Source: Byssovorax sp. (GTDB lineage Bacteria; Myxococcota_A; Polyangia; Polyangiales; Polyangiaceae). From it: DNA of 43,302 nt. The notes under the pieces were generated by a model, which saw only the letters and a list, made by a program, of their open reading frames with translations, did not search any database and was not told where the DNA came from. A program made the translations under genes and the position numbers. The stretch is from contig JANYGI010000030.1 in NCBI GenBank assembly GCA_025362495.1, positions 1 to 43,302 on the forward strand, given 5' to 3'. Each line of letters begins with the position of its first letter. Position 1 is the first letter of the stretch. Below, piece after piece: positions 33,864 through 41,093 of the stretch.

Positions 33864-35387
33864 CTAGCTCGGCGCGAGAGGCAGGGTGACCATGAACCGG
33901 GAGCCGCGACCCTTTCCGGCGCTCTCCACCGTCACCGATCCTCCGTGCGACTCGACGAGGTGGGACACGATGGAGAGCCCGAGTCCGAGCCCGCCCTGGG
34001 ACCGCTCCGCCGTACATTCCGCCTGCTTGAAGCGCTCGAACACGTGGGGGAGAAGCTCGGGCGCGATGCCCGCCCCGGTGTCGGCAACGGTGATCCGAGC
34101 AGCCTTCTCGACGCGGTCGAGCCAGACCTCCACCGTCCCGTTCGTCGGGGTGAATTTGACCGCGTTCGTGAGCAGGTTGACGACGATTTGCTCGAGCCGC
34201 GCCGGATCACCGACTATCTCGACCGGGTCGGGCTCCAGAGCTGTCGACAAGTCGATCGCTTTGGCGTCGGCTGCAGCCCTGACCGACGCGACTGCCGCGG
34301 TGACGATCGGGGCGAGGGCGATTTGCTGCATCGCCAGGCGCAGCTTCCCGGAGGCGATCCGGGCGACGTCGAGCAGGTCCTCGATCAGCCGCATTTGCTG
34401 CTGGACGTTCCGGGTGATCGTCTCCAGGCCTCGCGTGAGGACGCGAGAGTCGGCGCCCGGCGCTCTCATCATCTCTGTCCAGCCGAGCATCGATTGCAGC
34501 GGGGCCCGGAGCTCGTGCGAGAGCACCGCCAGGAACTCGTCCTTGGCGCAGGTGGCGGCCTGGGCTTCGGCCTGCGCCGCCTGGGCGCGCCTCAGCAGCT
34601 CGACGCGCTCGCGGTCCGAGTTCTTCAGGGCCGTGATGTCGGCGGCGATACCCACCATGCTCTCGGGTTTGCAGGTGCCATCGCACACGACCGATCCCGA
34701 CGTGGACACCCAGCAAGCTGCTCCGTCCGGCCGGAGCACGCGGTGCTCGGCCTGATAGACGGAGCACTCCGCCAGCGCTCGCTGGATCGCGCGCTCGGTC
34801 GTGACGCGATCGTCCGGGTGCAACAGGGCAAGAAACCTTTCGTAGGTCACGGGCTCGTCGGGGCCGATCCCGTGAATGCTCCGGCATCGTGGCGTCCAGG
34901 CCAGTTGATTATCTCTCACGTCCCAGCGCCACAGCCCGAGGCGAGCCGCTTCGACGGCGAGCCGTTGCCAGTGCTCGCTCTCGCGGAGCTCTCTCTCGAT
35001 CCGCTTGCGCTCGATGATGTCGCGGGAGACTCCGATGATTCCGATCACGCGCCCCGCTCGACAGCGGAAGGGCGTCTTTGTGGTCTGGTAAATGCGTGTT
35101 TCGTGCGCTGTCGTGATTGTCTCTTCGACTGTTTTCGGCTGCTCTGTCCGCAGGACTTCTTCGTCCACTGCCTGCATCACGGCGGACTCATCGCCGTGAA
35201 ACAATTCCGAGACGGCCTTGCCGCGGATGGCTGTGACTGGCCGGCCGAGCAAGCGTGTACATGCGGCGTTGGCAAATATGGTGCTGCCTGCCCTGTCCTT
35301 CAGGAAAATGAGATCGTCCGTTCCGTCGAGGAGGGTGCGTAGCACCAGCTCGCTTTCATGGAGCTCCAGATCTGCGCGGTCCATCAT
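33864..35387 (-). CDS. PAS-PAS sensor histidine kinase
   Basis: A 507-residue cytosolic histidine kinase without receiver domain. Two PAS domains (about residues 10-125 and 130-255, the second with PAC motif HRVLRPDGAACWVS) are followed by a short Ala/Gln coiled coil, HisKA with His291 in FLAVLSHELRAPLQSM, and an ATPase domain with N box (NLLTNAVKFTP), G1 (DTGAGIAPE) and G2 (GLGLGLSIV). The base composition upstream is AT-rich compared with the rest of the window and holds a palindrome at 35425-35444. No response regulator gene is adjacent, so its partner is elsewhere. Confidence 0.94.
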   Translation of the reverse strand: MMDRADLELHESELVLRTLLDGTDDLIFLKDRAGSTIFANAACTRLLGRPVTAIRGKAVSELFHGDESAVMQAVDEEVLRTEQPKTVEETITTAHETRIYQTTKTPFRCRAGRVIGIIGVSRDIIERKRIERELRESEHWQRLAVEAARLGLWRWDVRDNQLAWTPRCRSIHGIGPDEPVTYERFLALLHPDDRVTTERAIQRALAECSVYQAEHRVLRPDGAACWVSTSGSVVCDGTCKPESMVGIAADITALKNSDRERVELLRRAQAAQAEAQAATCAKDEFLAVLSHELRAPLQSMLGWTEMMRAPGADSRVLTRGLETITRNVQQQMRLIEDLLDVARIASGKLRLAMQQIALAPIVTAAVASVRAAADAKAIDLSTALEPDPVEIVGDPARLEQIVVNLLTNAVKFTPTNGTVEVWLDRVEKAARITVADTGAGIAPELLPHVFERFKQAECTAERSQGGLGLGLSIVSHLVESHGGSVTVESAGKGRGSRFMVTLPLAPS

Positions 35388-35424
35388 GCTGTGGGGTGGG
35401 GGTATGAGTTCAACAACACAGCAT

Positions 35425-35444
35425 GATCAAGTAATTACAAGATC
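35425..35444. promoter_or_regulatory. Palindrome upstream of the histidine kinase gene
   Basis: The 20-base dyad GATC-NN-GTAATTAC-NN-GATC has a perfect 8-base core and matching outer GATC boxes. It is 38 bases before the kinase start in a locally AT-rich patch (35410-35450), so an operator or promoter element is likely. The remaining gap to 35577 shows no gene. Confidence 0.4.
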
Positions 35445-35577
35445 AAATGGGCCTGCATCGGTCGGGGCGGACGGCAGAGTTTGATTGCCTGTGAGGATCA
35501 TGTTTGACGAGCTGGATGTTGCCATCCTGGCTCGCTCGTCGGCGTCGACCTCGCAAGCGAGCGCTTGCTCGAGGTCA

Positions 35578-35874
35578 TCAGTCCCTCCGGCAGGGGAGCA
35601 GCTCCGTCGAGCTCGACGAGCCTCGTCCGGCCGCCCGCGGGGCAAGATCGGTGGGTTTCCTTCCTCGCTTGATGAGCGACGCGCGGATCGCCTCGATGAG
35701 CTGCGCCGGATCGACGTGATCGATCGCCTCCAGCCAGGCCTCGATCGCTGTGCGGAGCACGGCCGACCGCGAGACTTCACACTGGAGAGCCGTGCTGGCC
35801 ATGCTCGCCAGATCGTCCAGCCGATGTTGCGTCCCCGAGGACATCCGCAGCACGTTGCGGCGCAGCGCCGTCAC
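35578..35874 (-). CDS. Small ribbon-helix-helix-like protein
   Basis: A 98-residue protein starting at a GTG (35874) preceded by AAGGAGAGG. The N-terminal 60 residues look like a ribbon-helix-helix DNA-binding protein: a short basic strand (TALRRNVLRM), then helices RLDDLASMASTALQCEVS and SAVLRTAIEAWLEAID. The C-terminus is Ser/Arg-rich. The start overlaps the stop of the small membrane-protein gene (GTGA), so the two are translationally coupled. A repressor or antitoxin-like function is possible, but no toxin gene is adjacent. Confidence 0.7.
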   Translation of the reverse strand: MTALRRNVLRMSSGTQHRLDDLASMASTALQCEVSRSAVLRTAIEAWLEAIDHVDPAQLIEAIRASLIKRGRKPTDLAPRAAGRGSSSSTELLPCRRD

Positions 35875-36044
35875 GATGCCTCTCCTTCACCGGAGTCAGT
35901 GTAGACTTTGAGCCGCATCGCCGAGCGCCCGCGTCGTGGCGGCGTTTGTTCGTCGGGCCCCGAGCGCGGGAATTCGACCAGAATGAGAACGAGAACGAGA
36001 ATGAGAACGAGAGCGACGACAGCGACGATCGTGAGCACGTCCAT
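35871..36044 (-). CDS. 57-residue single-pass membrane protein
   Basis: A short gene with ATG at 36044, a GGAG five bases upstream, and a TGA that overlaps the GTG of the next gene. The product is one transmembrane helix (DVLTIVAVVALVLILVLVLI) followed by a 33-residue hydrophilic tail (FPRSGPDEQTPPRRGRS onward). The helix is partly encoded by a hexanucleotide repeat, so the Leu-Val-Leu-Ile-Leu-Val run could change length by slippage. Coupling to an RHH-like gene suggests a regulated membrane peptide, but the function is unknown. Confidence 0.6.
   Translation of the reverse strand: MDVLTIVAVVALVLILVLVLILVEFPRSGPDEQTPPRRGRSAMRLKVYTDSGEGEAS
35981..36016. repeat. Hexanucleotide tandem repeat within a membrane-helix gene
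   Basis: Six units of the form GAAYGA (GAATGA, GAACGA, GAACGA, GAATGA, GAACGA, GAGCGA). On the minus strand they read Leu-Val/Leu-Ile dipeptides. Since six bases are two codons, gain or loss of a unit would keep the frame. Confidence 0.85.
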
Positions 36045-36105
36045 GACGACTCCATGGAGGGGCGATGCCGCGCGCCGTGCGCCGCTGCCCTATCCGATCG
36101 GGCCA

Positions 36106-36135
36106 CGTGACGAGGCGCCCAAAGCCATACCGCAA
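36106..36135 (-). pseudogene. Short relic of the sigma-fusion gene start
   Basis: About 24 of 30 bases match the first ten codons of the gene at 36161-37336 (MALGASSRGP against MESPASSRVP), including the 13-base identity GCCTCGTCACGTG, but the frame ends at once at TAG. It lies just after the end of that gene in the same orientation, giving 30-base direct repeats that flank the gene. Confidence 0.5.
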
Positions 36136-36160
36136 ATCGACAGCGGCCCTTCGATCGGTC

Positions 36161-37336
36161 TCATTTCACGCCTGCGTCGCGCAGCGCCGTCTGGAGCGCG
36201 CGGGCGTCGCTCTGGAGTCTGCCCGCGGGGAACTGCATGTCGTAGGCGCGGATAGCCTCGGACGCCGCTCGCATGTCGCCCGCGGCATAGGCTGCTTGCG
36301 CCTTTCGAAGCAAGCGGGCTTCGGCGGGATCGAGCGTCGCGGCGGCGCTGGGGATGGCGCGCGAGGAGGTGGGCGCGTCGTCCGAATTCGCCGAGGAAGC
36401 CCCGGCGGGCACGGCGCTTGGCACCGAAAAAACGACGGGCACGGGAAACCGCAAGATCGCTATCCGGGTCTCGGGCCGCCGAAGGAGCAGCAGCGCCACC
36501 AGGGCGCCTCCGACGCAACCGGCGAGCACATAACGCATGGCGCTCTTCACCTGTGCGCCTATCGCCTTGCCCACGCGGGCGAGACGCGACCGGAGCGGCG
36601 GCCGGTGCGGGGGCGGAGTCGCCGGCCGATCGTCCTCTCGCTCGATCGTCTCCGCGGTGGTCTGAAGGCGCTTCCATATCTCCTCGATCGTGCCGTCCGG
36701 CGGGTCCTGGAGATCGCGGAGCGACTCCCATGCTCCCATGCCGAAGGCCGCGAGGAACGCGCGTGGCTCCTTCTTCCCTGCGTCGCGATCGCGCCGGGCG
36801 AGCTGCTCCGCCGCCTTCTTGAGGTCTCGCCGGGCGAGGCCGAGTCGCCTGGTCGCGTTCGCCTCCGTGATCTCGAGGATGGCGGCGGCCTCGACCACCG
36901 AGAACCCCTCCAGATCCACCAGCTCGAACACCGCGCGCCGCTCGGGCGTGGTGCTGTAGAGCAACACGAGGAGCTGTTCGCGATCGTGAAGACGGGCAGC
37001 CTCGTCCCGAGCGTCGGGGGTCTCCGGGTTCTGGTCCATGGGCTCCACTCGGCGATAACGTTGCCGGGCGCGGTAGTTCTTCACCTCGTAGAAAGTGATC
37101 TTGAGGATCCACGCGAGCACCTGCTCCTCGGGGCTCTGGCCAGGGCGGAGGGTGGGAAACTGGTAGGTTGGCAGCTTGCGCAGGACGACGAGAAAGACCT
37201 CGTGGACGAGATCGTTGATGTCTGCTTTGGGCACGCAGGCCCGCCAGAGCGCGCGCCAGACGAGCCTGGAGTGCTGTTGATAGAGGGTCGCCACGCGGTC
37301 CATACCCGGGACACGTGACGAGGCGGGCGATTCCAT
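36161..37336 (-). CDS. ECF sigma factor fused to membrane/TPR-like domain (module 3)
   Basis: A 391-residue protein that joins what modules 1 and 2 encode as two proteins. Residues 10-200 are an ECF-type sigma factor: region 2 (LYQQHSRLVWRALWRAC, DINDLVHEVFLVVL) and region 4 (RAVFELVDLEGFSVVEAAAI, then EANATRRLGLARRDLKKAA). A basic linker is followed by a transmembrane helix at about 266-284 (VLAGCVGGALVALLLL) and an exported tail ending in a helical repeat (LLRKAQAAYAAGDMRAASEAI, DARALQTALRDAG read in part), close in style to the C-termini of the module 1 and 2 regulators. The sigma part would be membrane-tethered, so release by proteolysis or action at the membrane is inferred. An alternative ATG is at 37303. 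It starts 18 bases after the stop of the exported-protein gene. Confidence 0.88.
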   Translation of the reverse strand: MESPASSRVPGMDRVATLYQQHSRLVWRALWRACVPKADINDLVHEVFLVVLRKLPTYQFPTLRPGQSPEEQVLAWILKITFYEVKNYRARQRYRRVEPMDQNPETPDARDEAARLHDREQLLVLLYSTTPERRAVFELVDLEGFSVVEAAAILEITEANATRRLGLARRDLKKAAEQLARRDRDAGKKEPRAFLAAFGMGAWESLRDLQDPPDGTIEEIWKRLQTTAETIEREDDRPATPPPHRPPLRSRLARVGKAIGAQVKSAMRYVLAGCVGGALVALLLLRRPETRIAILRFPVPVVFSVPSAVPAGASSANSDDAPTSSRAIPSAAATLDPAEARLLRKAQAAYAAGDMRAASEAIRAYDMQFPAGRLQSDARALQTALRDAGVK

Positions 37337-37354
37337 ACGCTGGATCGGCGCCGG

Positions 37355-38350
37355 TCAAAGATAGGCAAAAAAGCCGAGCTGCAGAGCTCCGGCGACCGGC
37401 GCGGTCTGCCATGCCGGCTGCTCATCGAACCGGATCTTGATCGGGTGGAGGGTGCCTTCCATGTCGCCCTCGACGTGAAAGGCGAGCCGGCGCGCCGCAA
37501 ATGGGACCGCCAGGCCGAGGCGCCCGCCGGCCGCGGAGTAAACCGAGCTGCCCGAGCCCGTCGCGGAGAGCGGCCCACCGCCGACGAGGACGCCGGTCGT
37601 GAACATCGTACACCCGAAGAAGATCCCCTGCTCGAAGCCGTGGAAGCACGCCAGGAGAGAGCCGGAGACGATCTGCGCATGAACGCGCGCGTCGTTCTCG
37701 CCAGTCGCGTTGAGCGGGAGATCGGTCCGCGCCTCGAACGCGATCGACAGGGGAGGGAGCGCGATACCCACGTTGAGGGAGAACATCGGAGTCGGGGTGG
37801 GGCCCACGCCGATCTCCATGCCAGTCCCGGCGCCCAGGTGGAGGCGGCGTGACGATCGCGGCGAGGCATCATTCGGTACGACGACGGTGGGCACGGCTGG
37901 CGGAGGTGGAGGCGGCGGTTGCGGCGGTTGCGGCGGTTGCGGCACGGACGCCAAGGGTGCTGGAGGATCGGTGAGCGCGATCTCGATCCGCACGGCCAGA
38001 TCGGCGAGCAGAGTGCGGCAGTCAGGGGCGACGAGATCAGGGAGGACATGAGTGGGCTGGCCGTCGCTGTCCAGGAACTCAGTGGTCGCGACGAGCTCGC
38101 CATTCTTGCGACGGTTGATGGTGGCCGTGAGTCGCCACGGGCCCGCGTCGGTGAAGGGATCACGGCCGAGCTGGGCGGCGACTTCGCTGCGCAAGTCGGC
38201 CGCGTCGGCGCAGTGGCGGGCGCCGGGGACGCGCTCGTAGGAGAGGCGAACGCCGACGTGGCGCGGGCGAGGGGCGGCGCTGGCAGGGGTGACGGCGAGG
38301 AGGAGTGGAAGGGAGAGAGCGAGAGAGAAGAGGGCCGGGCGAAGCATCAT
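37355..38350 (-). CDS. Exported barrel-like protein of ECF module 3
   Basis: A 331-residue exported protein (signal peptidase site about ASA-A). Residues 30-140 form an alpha/beta region with two cysteines (ARHCADAADLRSEVAAQLG, LVAPDCRTLLADLAVRIEIAL), similar in layout to the N-terminal regions of the proteins at 13318 and 28333. A poly-Pro/Gln linker is followed by amphipathic strands (LHLGAGTGMEIGVG, MFSLNVGIALPP, LGLAVPFAARRLAFHVEG) suggesting an outer-membrane barrel with two further cysteines (LLACFHGFEQGIFFGC). It lies directly upstream of the sigma fusion in the same direction and is probably its signal-sensing partner. Confidence 0.75.
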   Translation of the reverse strand: MMLRPALFSLALSLPLLLAVTPASAAPRPRHVGVRLSYERVPGARHCADAADLRSEVAAQLGRDPFTDAGPWRLTATINRRKNGELVATTEFLDSDGQPTHVLPDLVAPDCRTLLADLAVRIEIALTDPPAPLASVPQPPQPPQPPPPPPPAVPTVVVPNDASPRSSRRLHLGAGTGMEIGVGPTPTPMFSLNVGIALPPLSIAFEARTDLPLNATGENDARVHAQIVSGSLLACFHGFEQGIFFGCTMFTTGVLVGGGPLSATGSGSSVYSAAGGRLGLAVPFAARRLAFHVEGDMEGTLHPIKIRFDEQPAWQTAPVAGALQLGFFAYL

Positions 38351-38366
38351 CGTTGACCGGCTCTCA

Positions 38367-39362
38367 TCAAGGTTGGCAGCAGAACACTGCGCCATTGGGG
38401 GCGCCGCCGCTGGGCTTGCAGGTGCCCGCCTGGTAGGACAGGCTGCTCGCGCTCTTGCTGCCGAGCGCGGAGCCGGGGGGGACGTCGACGCATACCGGGC
38501 CTGCGGCGTCGATCGGGATCGGGGCTCCTATCTCGGTGCCGCACGCGTCGCCTTGGTAAAGGCTTATCGATCCAGTGCACGTGCTGTCTGGAACGTCGCA
38601 CGCGCACGGGCCGCACTTCGGGGTGGGGGCCTGATAGAAGACGCTCTTTTCTGGATAGGTGGAAGGGCAATCGGACAAGCTATATCCATCTAAATAGAGA
38701 ATGCACTGCTTGAACTCGGGTCCCGGGGCGGCCGGTGTGCAGATATCGCTGGACGCCGGGCACTGTCCTCCGAGCGCGGTCGGCAGAGAGCAGGCGCGCG
38801 CGAATCTGTTCCATGGCGGAGGCGAAGCGTTGATGTTCGGCATGGGCAAGCAGCCAGTCTGCTTCGGCCTCAGCGGTCCGATGGTGATGGACTGCACGCA
38901 GGGGACCCCACCGCAGAGCTTCCCGGCGGGGATCGCGTTCTCTGCGTTGCAGGAGCCCACCCAGCCTACCGGCAGATCAGACGAGGTGTGCTCCACGCCG
39001 GTGCCGTCGTTGGCGCAGCTCGCCGCCGCCGCGGTCACCGGCTCCGATTGCTCGCACGAGCCGCTCGTCGGTCCGCACGTGCAGGCGTCGCACGGCATCG
39101 GCCCTTCCACGTAGCCATGAGCGCTATAGACGTCGAAAGGAGCGGTCGCGGGGCAGGGGGGCGCGGCGGCCTCATCGCCCATCCACACGAGCGCTGGCCC
39201 ATACCAAAAGGCAGGATGGAACGGTACGCAGGCTGCTTCGCACATGGCGCCCGCGTCGCTGGGTGGCGTGCCCGCGTCGTCGTGCGGCGGAACGCTCTCC
39301 CCGGGACCGCACGCGCTCGCAGCGATCACCGAGAAAACTGCGGCAAAATAAGATGTTTTCAT
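38367..39362 (-). CDS. Cys-rich lipoprotein (paralogue 1)
   Basis: A 331-residue lipoprotein with lipobox VIAASAC and a short Asp/Ala/Gly linker. About twenty-four cysteines in pairs indicate a disulfide-stabilised surface domain. Key conserved blocks, shared with the adjacent gene, are CVPFHPAFWYGPALVWMGDE, CDACTCGPTSGSC, LCGGVPCVQSITIGPL, PPPWNRFARAC, APGPEFKQCI and PPGSALGSKSAS. Its ATG overlaps the stop of the upstream paralogue (ATGA), so both are made from one message. No catalytic motif is visible. It ends 16 bases before the module 3 operon begins on the same strand and may be co-transcribed with it. Confidence 0.85.
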   Translation of the reverse strand: MKTSYFAAVFSVIAASACGPGESVPPHDDAGTPPSDAGAMCEAACVPFHPAFWYGPALVWMGDEAAAPPCPATAPFDVYSAHGYVEGPMPCDACTCGPTSGSCEQSEPVTAAAASCANDGTGVEHTSSDLPVGWVGSCNAENAIPAGKLCGGVPCVQSITIGPLRPKQTGCLPMPNINASPPPWNRFARACSLPTALGGQCPASSDICTPAAPGPEFKQCILYLDGYSLSDCPSTYPEKSVFYQAPTPKCGPCACDVPDSTCTGSISLYQGDACGTEIGAPIPIDAAGPVCVDVPPGSALGSKSASSLSYQAGTCKPSGGAPNGAVFCCQP

Positions 39363-40447
39363 GGTGTGCCCTGACAGCAAATCACCCGGGTGATGGCGGC
39401 GTCAATCTGGCCCAGTTGGCCGCCCGTCACCGGGCAGGTTCCGGGCGTGTAGGTCGGCTCGCTCGCGCTCTTGCTTCCCAGCGCGGAGCCGGCGGGAACG
39501 TCGTGACACTTCGGGCCCTCCGCATCGATGGCGAGCGAGCCGGCAAGCGGCGCTCCGCACGCGGGGGCCGAGAAGAGCCCGATCAGGCCCACGCACGTGC
39601 TCGTTTCCGTCGCGCCGCACGTGCACTGTGTGCAGTAGCGATTATCCACAAAATTCTCATAAAACACGCTCTTTGCCGGGTAGCTCGCCGGGCACTGCAG
39701 CACCGCAGGGTCGCCCTTCTGGGCGATGCACCGCTTGAACTCCGGCCCCGGCGCGACCGCCAGGCAGACCGTGTCGGTGTTCGTGGAGCAGGGCGGCGCA
39801 AACTCCGACGCGGAGCAGGCGCGCGCGAACGTACCCCACGGCGGCGGCGTGACGTTGGGTGCCTCGATCGGCAGGCAGCCGCTCTCGTTCGCCGTCAGCG
39901 GTGCGATCGTGACGGACTGCACGCAGGGCACGCCGCCGCAGAGCTGCCCCAAGGGGATCGCGTTCGCGGCGGTGCAGTCGCCGTTCCAGGCCGCCGGGGG
40001 ATCGAACGACGTGTGCGTCGCTCCGGCGGCGTTCTGGCACGTCCCCGAGTTGGCGGTCAGCGTCGCCGGCGGCGCGCACGAGCCGCTCGACGGCCCGCAC
40101 GTGCAGGTCGTCGCGCAGGTCGCCGTCGCCGGAGGACGGCGCGCCGTGAAGCCCTCCGACGGCGCCGACGTCGGGCACGGGGGCGCGTCGGCCTCGTCGC
40201 CCATCCACACGAGCGCAGGCCCGTACCAGTCGGCAGGGTGGAACGGCACGCAGACCCCGCTGCACGTCTCGCCCGCGTCCCCCGGCGCGCCCGCGTCGAG
40301 GTCGTGGTGGTGACACGGATCGGGCTTGCCTTCGGCGTCCTTGTGGCCCTTGTCGGGGTTCACGCACGAGTAGAGATCGATATCCGACGTGTCGCAGCCC
40401 GCGAGGGCCACGAGCAGGGCTGCCACCACCATCCTCCCCGACCGCAT
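39359..40447 (-). CDS. Cys-rich lipoprotein (paralogue 2)
   Basis: A 362-residue lipoprotein with lipobox LLVALAGC. I start it at ATG 40447 (MRSGRM), which gives a normal signal peptide; upstream starts only add a charged extension. A linker carrying a His run (CHHHDLDAG) precedes the same Cys-rich domain as in the adjacent gene, with the blocks CVPFHPADWYGPALVWMGDE, LCGGVPCVQSVTIAPL, PPPWGTFARAC and PAGSALGSKSAS. The two proteins arose by tandem duplication and have since diverged to roughly half identity by eye. Function unknown. Confidence 0.85.
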   Translation of the reverse strand: MRSGRMVVAALLVALAGCDTSDIDLYSCVNPDKGHKDAEGKPDPCHHHDLDAGAPGDAGETCSGVCVPFHPADWYGPALVWMGDEADAPPCPTSAPSEGFTARRPPATATCATTCTCGPSSGSCAPPATLTANSGTCQNAAGATHTSFDPPAAWNGDCTAANAIPLGQLCGGVPCVQSVTIAPLTANESGCLPIEAPNVTPPPWGTFARACSASEFAPPCSTNTDTVCLAVAPGPEFKRCIAQKGDPAVLQCPASYPAKSVFYENFVDNRYCTQCTCGATETSTCVGLIGLFSAPACGAPLAGSLAIDAEGPKCHDVPAGSALGSKSASEPTYTPGTCPVTGGQLGQIDAAITRVICCQGTP

Positions 40448-40464
40448 GCCACCGAAGGTACAGG

Positions 40465-40478
40465 AGGGATAATTCCCT
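40465..40478. promoter_or_regulatory. Small palindrome before the Cys-rich lipoprotein operon
   Basis: AGGGATAATTCCCT is a near-perfect dyad 18 bases upstream of the ATG at 40447. It may be an operator. The rest of the gap to 40700 holds only a weak GGGCC/GGCCC hairpin and no gene. Confidence 0.25.
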
Positions 40479-40700
40479 GGCATCCTTTTTCTGGCCATGC
40501 TCCGCGCCCCGTCTGCGACGTTCAGGGGCCTTGGAGAAAAGCGGTGCCGCTATTGATCCGCGTCTCCCAGCGCCAATCCTGTGACGCCGGGCCGCCTGGC
40601 CCGCGGCTCCCCCCTCGAAGCATCCGTGAGTCTGCGGCGACGCGCCGCGCAGGGCGTGAACGGGTACTGACAGTGAGTGCGATCGATGGGAGCACTTGAT

Positions 40701-41081
40701 TCAGGGCTTGGGCGGGGGCTCGATGATAGCGAGCATGTCTTTGGCGAGCGCGACTTGGTCAGGGGTCAGCTCCTCATCCGTGACGTAAGGAGTCCGAAGA
40801 GCAGTCTGGAGTCGCTCGATGCGATCCAGCGCATCCGGCGGAGGGGGAATCAATCCCTGAATCTTGTACTCTTCCTTGCCGGCTGCGAAGGGGAAGAGCC
40901 ATCGCAGCTCATCTCCCGTCCAGAGCAGGAGAAGCTTCATGACGAACGGGATCGCCATCCACCCCCAGGGATCTTTCGGTGCTGTGCCATAGAGGATCTG
41001 GGTGAGACCTATCGCCCAATTCGAAACCTGTACGGCCCGTTCAAGGATCGAGGTATCGGGTGAATCATCGGACTCTGCCAT
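40701..41081 (-). CDS. Small partner protein of lipoprotein cassette (copy 1)
   Basis: A 126-residue protein without signal peptide. The N-terminal half is helical with a hydrophobic stretch (WMAIPFVMKLLLLWTGDELR), and the C-terminal half contains a Pro-rich turn and the helix DALDRIERLQTALRTPYVTD, ending in EELTPDQVALAKDMLAIIEP. GGAGG before the ATG fixes the start, 12 bases after the lipoprotein stop. The copy 2 protein is about two-thirds identical by eye. Its constant pairing with the lipoprotein suggests a chaperone, tether or immunity-type partner; none of these is proven. Confidence 0.78.
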   Translation of the reverse strand: MAESDDSPDTSILERAVQVSNWAIGLTQILYGTAPKDPWGWMAIPFVMKLLLLWTGDELRWLFPFAAGKEEYKIQGLIPPPPDALDRIERLQTALRTPYVTDEELTPDQVALAKDMLAIIEPPPKP

Positions 41082-41093
41082 GCCATACCTCCT

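Noticed and set aside
35578-36044. Classical toxin/antitoxin operon
   Set aside because: The RHH-like protein has no recognisable ParE/RelE-type or other known toxin beside it; the membrane peptide is only a weak candidate, so I leave it as a finding, not a call.
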